A stretch of 12,959 bases of DNA, taken from the NCBI GenBank assembly GCA_021785795.1, contig JAJYEK010000097.1:1-12959 (forward strand), given 5' to 3'. This DNA is from Pseudomonadota bacterium. GTDB lineage: Bacteria; Pseudomonadota; Gammaproteobacteria; Acidiferrobacterales; UBA6901. Positions 9,074 to 12,959 of the stretch are shown one piece after another. Each line of letters opens with the position of its first letter. Position 1 is the stretch's first letter. The notes beneath the pieces were generated by a model, which was not told the origin of the DNA, did no database searches, and saw only the letters and a program-made list of their open reading frames with translations. The position numbers and the translations under genes are program-made.

Positions 9074-9948
9074 GCTGGTTCGACAAGTTGCTGCCGCCCA
9101 AGATCCAGAGCCGCGGTGCCGGCAGAAAGGCTGTGCCCGAGGGACTGTGGCGAAAATGCCCCGGATGCAATGGAGTGCTGTACAGCGCTGAAATCGAGAG
9201 CAACATGGATGTCTGCCCCAAGTGCGACTATCACATGCGCATCGGTGCCCGCAGGCGGCTCGATTTGTTTCTGGATAAGGAACCGCGCGTCGAGATCGGA
9301 ACAAACCTGCGCCCGGTCGACGCGCTCAAGTTCAAGGACAGCAAGCGCTACCGGGACCGTCTGGATGAAGCGCAGAAGGTTACCGGAGAGCAGGACGCGC
9401 TGGTGGTGATTCAGGGCCGGTTGCTCGGCGCGCCGCTTGTGGCTGCTGCGTTCGAGTTCGGCTTTATGGGCGGTTCCATGGGTTCGGTAGTCGGAGAGCG
9501 ATTTGTGCGGGGCGTCAATGCCTGTGTCGAGCATGGCCTGCCGCTGGTCTGTTTTGCGGCAAGTGGCGGAGCGCGCATGCAGGAGGCGCTGTTGTCTCTG
9601 ATGCAGATGGCAAAGACCAGCGCGGCACTCACGCGCATGGGGGTGCGGGCACTGCCTTTCATCTCGGTATTGACTGATCCGACCATGGGTGGCGTTTCCG
9701 CAAGCTTTGCTATGCTCGGTGACATCATAGTTGCGGAGCCCAAGGCGCTAATCGGATTCGCCGGTCCGCGCGTGATCGAGCAGACAGTGCGCGAGACGCT
9801 GCCAGCAGGATTTCAGCGCTCGGAGTTTCTGTTAGACCATGGTGCCATCGACATGATCGTTGACCGGCGTGAAATGCGCGACAGGCTGTCGCTGATCCTA
9901 TCGCTGTTCATGGGCGCACGGTCGAAAATCCCGTTTCCGGCCGCGTGA
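9070..9948 (+). CDS. accD: Acetyl-CoA carboxylase carboxyltransferase subunit beta AccD
   Basis: AccD is the beta half of the carboxyltransferase of acetyl-CoA carboxylase. With AccA it moves CO2 from carboxybiotin to acetyl-CoA to make malonyl-CoA, the first step of fatty acid synthesis. The product is 292 residues (E. coli 304). An N-terminal zinc finger uses C30, C33, C49 and C52 (CPGC and CPKC). The crotonase-fold carboxyltransferase core shows [44 protein letters not shown] and [11 protein letters not shown]. The start ATG overlaps the trpA stop as ATGA and has GAGGTG (9059-9064) 5 nt upstream. The neighbouring accD-folC-dedD-cvpA-purF order is the standard gammaproteobacterial arrangement. 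AccA and the biotin subunits are not in this window. Confidence 0.98.
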   Translation: MSWFDKLLPPKIQSRGAGRKAVPEGLWRKCPGCNGVLYSAEIESNMDVCPKCDYHMRIGARRRLDLFLDKEPRVEIGTNLRPVDALKFKDSKRYRDRLDEAQKVTGEQDALVVIQGRLLGAPLVAAAFEFGFMGGSMGSVVGERFVRGVNACVEHGLPLVCFAASGGARMQEALLSLMQMAKTSAALTRMGVRALPFISVLTDPTMGGVSASFAMLGDIIVAEPKALIGFAGPRVIEQTVRETLPAGFQRSEFLLDHGAIDMIVDRREMRDRLSLILSLFMGARSKIPFPAA

Positions 9949-11273
9949 CCATGGGTCTCGGCATGCCAGTTGCCCTGTCTGGCTGGCTTGCGTGGATGGA
10001 AGCGCTGCATCCGCGCGAGATCGATCTTGGCTTAGATCGGGCGCGAGAGGTCGGTGTCCGCATGGGCCTCGAACGCCTGCCGTTCCCGGTTGTGACCGTT
10101 GCCGGCACCAATGGCAAGGGATCGACGGTGGCGATGCTGGAGGCGATCCTGCACGAAGCGGGGTACCTCGTCGGCGCCTATACCTCACCGCACCTTTTGG
10201 AATATAACGAGCGCGTTCGCGTGGCGGGGGTGCCGGCAGGCGATGCCGAACTGTGTGCGGCCTTTGAGCATGTGGAACGGCAGCGTGAACGCGTCAGCCT
10301 CACCTATTTTGAATTCGGCACGCTGGCGGCTGCAGATCTCTTGCGCGCACGGCGGATCGATATCGCGGTTCTCGAGGTCGGTCTGGGCGGGCGGCTGGAC
10401 GCTGTGAATCTGTGGGATGCCGACGTCGCGGTGATTAGCTCGATCGGCATCGACCATACGGACTGGCTCGGACCTGACCGCGAATCGATCGGACGCGAAA
10501 AGGCGGGGATCTTTCGTCCGGGCCGTCCTGCGGTTTGCAGCGACCCGGCGCCGCCGGCTGTGATCGCGGAGCGTGCGGCGTCCATCGGCGCGGATCTCCG
10601 AATGGCTGGACGGGATTTCAAGTTCGAGCGTGGAGCGGCTGCCTGGACCTGGTATTGCCCGCGATGCGACACGGGTCGCACGCGCGCCGCCTTACCCTAC
10701 CCGGCAATGCGCGGCGACTACCAGCTGTACAACGCCTCGGGAGTGCTTATGGCGCTGGAATTGCTGGCTCCGCGCTTTACCGTCAGCCAGGCCGATGTGC
10801 GGGCGGGGCTGCAGCAGGCAGTGCTGCCGGGCCGGTTTCAGACGCTGCCCGGGGCGCCGGTACGCGTACTGGATGTTGCCCACAACCCCCAGGCGGCGCA
10901 TGCGCTGGCGGCAACACTCGAGGCACAGAAGGTGACCGGGCGGACCCTTGCCGTTGCCGGAATGCTCAGGGACAAGCCGATGGCAGACGTATTGGCAGAA
11001 CTAAGGGGCGTCGTCGATGCCTGGCATCTCGCAACGCTCGCCACGCCACGCGGCGCCAGCGCCGAACAGCTGTACGAAGCCCTGTCGGCGGCGGGCATAG
11101 ATGCCCCAGCCAAACTATATTCCGACCCTGTTACCGCCTACGCAGAAGCGCTGCGCCAGGCCGACGCTGCAGACCGCATTGTGGTTTTTGGATCGTTCCA
11201 TACGGTGGGTGCTATACTACGGGCAGCCCCGTCGCTCCACGGTACAAACAGTTTCCGAAGGGAGGCGCCTTGA
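9945..11273 (+). CDS. folC: Dihydrofolate synthase / folylpolyglutamate synthase FolC
   Basis: FolC adds glutamate to dihydropteroate to make dihydrofolate, then extends the gamma-glutamyl tail of reduced folates, using ATP in a Mur-ligase-like fold. The product is 442 residues (E. coli 422). The P-loop is [10 protein letters not shown] (residues 52-61), followed by [28 protein letters not shown] and REKAGIFR, with K186 matching the carbamylated lysine of the family. The C-terminal domain shows [18 protein letters not shown] and VFGSFHTVG. The start is uncertain: GTG at 9945 makes a GTGA overlap like its neighbours, while ATGs at 9951 and 9963 are also possible; none has a strong ribosome binding site. 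A single CPRC pair (C238, C241) occurs in the middle domain and I do not recall it as a family feature. The stop overlaps the TTG start of dedD. Confidence 0.96.
   Translation: MTMGLGMPVALSGWLAWMEALHPREIDLGLDRAREVGVRMGLERLPFPVVTVAGTNGKGSTVAMLEAILHEAGYLVGAYTSPHLLEYNERVRVAGVPAGDAELCAAFEHVERQRERVSLTYFEFGTLAAADLLRARRIDIAVLEVGLGGRLDAVNLWDADVAVISSIGIDHTDWLGPDRESIGREKAGIFRPGRPAVCSDPAPPAVIAERAASIGADLRMAGRDFKFERGAAAWTWYCPRCDTGRTRAALPYPAMRGDYQLYNASGVLMALELLAPRFTVSQADVRAGLQQAVLPGRFQTLPGAPVRVLDVAHNPQAAHALAATLEAQKVTGRTLAVAGMLRDKPMADVLAELRGVVDAWHLATLATPRGASAEQLYEALSAAGIDAPAKLYSDPVTAYAEALRQADAADRIVVFGSFHTVGAILRAAPSLHGTNSFRREAP
11188..11218 (+). promoter_or_regulatory. Candidate internal promoter for dedD-cvpA
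   Basis: Near the end of folC, TGCTATACT (11210-11218) matches an extended -10 element (TGnTATAAT with one mismatch). TTGGAT (11188-11193) lies 19 nt upstream as a weak -35, which an extended -10 can tolerate. Transcription would begin near 11225, about 45 nt ahead of the dedD TTG. The folC codons covering the -10 include ATA and CTA, both rare in this GC-rich window, which suggests the DNA sequence itself may be under selection. Confidence 0.4.
11258..11265 (+). promoter_or_regulatory. Strong Shine-Dalgarno deciding the TTG start of dedD
   Basis: AAGGGAGG, nearly the full anti-16S complement, ends 4 nt before the TTG at 11270. It is the strongest ribosome binding site in the window and is the main reason to accept a TTG start. 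It lies inside the last codons of folC. Confidence 0.75.
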
Positions 11274-11926
11274 CCGAGCCAGAAGATACGAACCACAAGT
11301 TCAACCCCAAGCACCGGATCATCGGCGCGGTCGTTCTGGTGGCGCTGGCAGTTTTGTTGATCCCGCTCATCTTTAAGAATCGGGAATCCAAGCCGCAGCG
11401 GATGCCGTCGGCGGCGGCCGGTGCGCTTTCCGGTTCGGTGGCAGTGCCTGCGGCGGCGCCGGCACTGCCGATGACGCCCGGGCCCGCTGTCCCCGCATCT
11501 TCCACTCCTGCGGTATCCCCGGCGTCTGTTGCCCCGACGCCATCTCCAGTGGTGACGCCGCCCCAGCCTGAGACCGCGGTGGTCGCGCCCGCACCAGCAG
11601 CCGCGCCTGCCCCCGAGAGCAGACCGGCTCCGACCAAAGCAGAGGCGCCTATCCGGCGCCGGGCGCCAGCGCATCGAGTCGTGCGTATTGCGCACGGCTG
11701 GATCGTGCAGCTCGGCGCATTTTCTCAGCGGGCGAACGCACTGCGGGTCCGGGACAGACTCGAGCACAAGGGATTCAGGGTGGAGCTTGACGAATTGCGC
11801 GTCGGATACCGGCGTGTCGCGCGCGTACGGGTCGGCCCGGTCAGAAGTCGCGGGGAGGCAAGGATATTGGAGCTTCATATCGCCCGCCAGACCGGCATCA
11901 AGGGCGTAGTGCTGGCTTACCCCTGA
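11270..11926 (+). CDS. dedD: SPOR-domain septal protein DedD
   Basis: DedD is an inner-membrane protein that binds denuded glycan strands of septal peptidoglycan through its SPOR domain and assists cell constriction. The product is 218 residues (E. coli 220). A short cytoplasmic N-terminus ending in KHR is followed by one membrane segment (about 17-35, IIGAVVLVALAVLLIPLIF). Next comes a Pro/Ala/Val-rich periplasmic linker (about 46-127), then the SPOR domain (about 143-218) beginning GWIVQLGAFSQRANA and containing RVRVGPVRSRGEA. The start is TTG at 11270, overlapping the folC stop as TTGA and backed by the strong ribosome binding site at 11258-11265. No ATG lies between the folC stop and the membrane segment. 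Position between folC and cvpA matches E. coli dedD. The family is clear; the symbol rests mainly on synteny, since SPOR linkers diverge freely. Confidence 0.9.
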   Translation: MTEPEDTNHKFNPKHRIIGAVVLVALAVLLIPLIFKNRESKPQRMPSAAAGALSGSVAVPAAAPALPMTPGPAVPASSTPAVSPASVAPTPSPVVTPPQPETAVVAPAPAAAPAPESRPAPTKAEAPIRRRAPAHRVVRIAHGWIVQLGAFSQRANALRVRDRLEHKGFRVELDELRVGYRRVARVRVGPVRSRGEARILELHIARQTGIKGVVLAYP

Positions 11927-11932
11927 TCCGAC

Positions 11933-11962
11933 ATGTTTCGGTGCTTGCCTTCGTTTCCGTGA
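11933..11962 (+). other. Nine-codon mini-ORF bridging dedD and cvpA
   Basis: ATG at 11933 opens a nine-codon frame (MFRCLPSFP) that ends in TGA at 11960-11962, overlapping a GTG at 11959, my preferred cvpA start, as GTGA. It lies in the same frame as dedD, 6 nt after the dedD stop. It has no ribosome binding site of its own. It could pass terminating ribosomes to cvpA, or be chance. Confidence 0.2.
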
Positions 11963-12447
11963 GCGGCTTGGACGCCATCATCGCGATCATGGTCCTGCTT
12001 TTCGCCGGGATCGGGGTTCTGCGCGGTGGGTTGCGCGAGTTCATTTCACTTGCTACCTGGACGGTCTCCATTCTCGTCGCATCGCTGTTCTCGGCCGGCG
12101 TGGCCGGCTGGCTGACCTGGCCGGGAGACATCCAATTGCGCCGCATAGCGGCATTCATTGTTCTTTTTGCGGCGGTCTTTGTCGTGGTGACTCTCATCGC
12201 GCTGGTATTCCGGCTGCTGTTCTTCGCGTCCATGCCGGGGCTTGTCGGGCGCATCTTTGGCGGAATGCTCGGCGCATTCCGTGGCATGGCCGTGGTGGTG
12301 GTTTTGGTACTGCTTGCCGGGCTGACATCGTTCCCGCAGAAGCCGTGGTGGCGTGATTCCGCCCTCGCGCCCTATTTCGAATCGGTGGCGCTCGGGGTTC
12401 GTCACATGTTGCCAGAGAATGTCGCACACCAGTTCCGCTACAGCTGA
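11959..12447 (+). CDS. cvpA: CvpA family inner-membrane protein
   Basis: CvpA is a small polytopic inner-membrane protein first known from colicin V production; its molecular role is still unclear, though it has been tied to envelope integrity and biofilm formation. From the GTG at 11959 the product is 162 residues, the E. coli length. It starts MSGLDAIIAI, which aligns with the E. coli N-terminus, and continues with the family signature LRGGLREFISLATW. Four hydrophobic segments are visible (roughly 4-24, 30-52, 62-86 and 100-122), with RIFGGMLGAFRGM between the last two. A GTG at 11941 in the same frame would add six residues. Neither start has a clear Shine-Dalgarno, so coupling from dedD or the mini-ORF at 11933 is plausible. 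In E. coli cvpA is co-transcribed with purF; here a 166-nt gap follows. Confidence 0.9.
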   Translation: MSGLDAIIAIMVLLFAGIGVLRGGLREFISLATWTVSILVASLFSAGVAGWLTWPGDIQLRRIAAFIVLFAAVFVVVTLIALVFRLLFFASMPGLVGRIFGGMLGAFRGMAVVVVLVLLAGLTSFPQKPWWRDSALAPYFESVALGVRHMLPENVAHQFRYS

Positions 12448-12613
12448 CCGGTGTGCCGGAATCGCATGGACTTTTCGCGCCTGAGACCGCAAAATACGCG
12501 TTTGCCGTACTGATCGCCCGTGCCGGCTTGCGGGGCGGCGCTGGTACCTTGCCGGCCATGCTTGTTATCCGCGGCAGCGGTTCGGTCCGCTTACGCGTCG
12601 GAGGGTATTCCCT
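12448..12613 (+). other. cvpA-purF intergenic region with purF ribosome binding site
   Basis: This 166-nt stretch holds no gene that I can support. GGAGGG (12600-12605) sits 8 nt before the purF ATG and is a good ribosome binding site. CCGG-TGTG-CCGG (12448-12459) directly after the cvpA stop can form a tiny 4-bp hairpin without a T-run. A loose dyad, GCAAA (12489-12493) and TTTGC (12501-12505) separated by 7 nt, uses PurR-like half-sites but with wrong spacing. I found no convincing -35/-10 pair. Confidence 0.5.
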
Positions 12614-12959
12614 ATGTGCGGTATCATCGGCATCCTGGCGAAGAGCCCGGTAAATCAGTCCATCTACGACGGCCTGATGGTGCTGCAGCACCGTGGGCAG
12701 GATGCGGCGGGAATCCTTACCAGTGACGGCCGGCGTGTCCATCTGCGCAAGGACACGGGACTGGTGCGTGACGTATTCCAGGCCCATCACATGCGGGATC
12801 TCAAGGGTAATCTCGGACTGGGGCACGTGCGCTATCCCACCGCCGGCCGCGATTCCGCCGCCGAGGCGCAGCCGTTCTACGTGAACTCCCCCTTCGGACT
12901 GGCGCTGGCCCACAACGGAAATCTCACGAATGCTGCGCAGCTCAAGGACGAACTGTTCC
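12614..12959 (+). CDS. purF: Amidophosphoribosyltransferase PurF, N-terminal part (cut by window end)
   Basis: PurF makes 5-phosphoribosylamine from PRPP and glutamine, the first committed step of purine synthesis. Only the first 115 codons are present, as the frame is still open at the window end. They cover most of the N-terminal Ntn glutaminase domain. The product begins MCGIIGIL, so the nucleophile is Cys2, exposed when Met1 is removed and with no propeptide as in E. coli. Other hallmarks are [20 protein letters not shown] (16-35), GHVRYPTAG (70-78, with R73), [12 protein letters not shown] and AHNGNLTN (99-106, with N101 and G102 of the glutamine site). The ATG is fixed by the Cys2 requirement and the GGAGGG ribosome binding site 8 nt upstream. 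The place after cvpA matches gammaproteobacteria generally. Confidence 0.97.
   Translation, partial: MCGIIGILAKSPVNQSIYDGLMVLQHRGQDAAGILTSDGRRVHLRKDTGLVRDVFQAHHMRDLKGNLGLGHVRYPTAGRDSAAEAQPFYVNSPFGLALAHNGNLTNAAQLKDELF

Noticed and set aside
10535..11269. A long frame ahead of dedD inside folC (463 residues in all)
   Set aside because: It is the +1 shadow of folC; DedD homology and the strong ribosome binding site begin at 11270.
11460..11640. Repeat-like Pro/Ala/Val codons in dedD
   Set aside because: Low-complexity periplasmic linker typical of SPOR proteins, not a tandem DNA repeat.
11138..11878. A 246-residue open frame on the - strand
   Set aside because: Antisense to folC/dedD; mostly the Arg/Gly-rich complement of the dedD Pro/Ala linker.

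Overview
The window is about 13 kb of GC-rich, tightly packed chromosome with every recognisable gene on the + strand. The gene order truA-trpF-trpB-trpA-accD-folC-dedD-cvpA-purF, the E. coli-like topoisomerase IV subunits (ParE has exactly the E. coli length of 630 residues) and the DedD/SPOR gene next to folC point to a gammaproteobacterium. I infer a Chromatiales- or Acidiferrobacter-like lineage rather than an enteric one, because trpFBA is embedded between truA and accD. I cannot name a genus from sequence alone.

Region 1 (1-976) is a small iron/redox-looking operon. It holds the possible tail of an upstream gene, then a 99-residue protein with all the ferroxidase residues of encapsulated ferritins (EncFtn) but no visible encapsulin-targeting tail, then a DUF3501 protein. 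No encapsulin gene follows. This is the least ordinary part of the window.

Region 2 (977-5503) is parE-parC, encoding the two subunits of topoisomerase IV, the decatenase of replicated chromosomes. A consensus TATAAT -10 with a 17-nt spacer lies ahead of parE, followed by a roughly 145-nt leader that can fold and holds a 35-codon ORF. Region 3 (5504-5593) is a short non-coding gap with a hairpin, a perfect 14-bp palindrome and a second promoter-like element resembling the parE one.

Region 4 (5594-12447) is one continuous metabolic gene string. It contains tRNA pseudouridine synthase (truA), three tryptophan-pathway enzymes (trpF, trpB, trpA), the acetyl-CoA carboxylase beta subunit (accD), folylpolyglutamate/dihydrofolate synthase (folC), the septal SPOR protein DedD and the membrane protein CvpA. 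Four successive junctions (trpB/trpA, trpA/accD, accD/folC, folC/dedD) are 4-nt NTGA stop/start overlaps, which suggests translational coupling. A likely internal promoter for dedD lies in the last codons of folC.

Region 5 (12448-12959) is a 166-nt gap with a good ribosome binding site, followed by the N-terminal 115 codons of purF, the first committed enzyme of purine synthesis, cut by the window edge. I saw no tRNA, rRNA, CRISPR array, insertion sequence or sign of recent transfer. No stretch over 300 nt lacks a gene.
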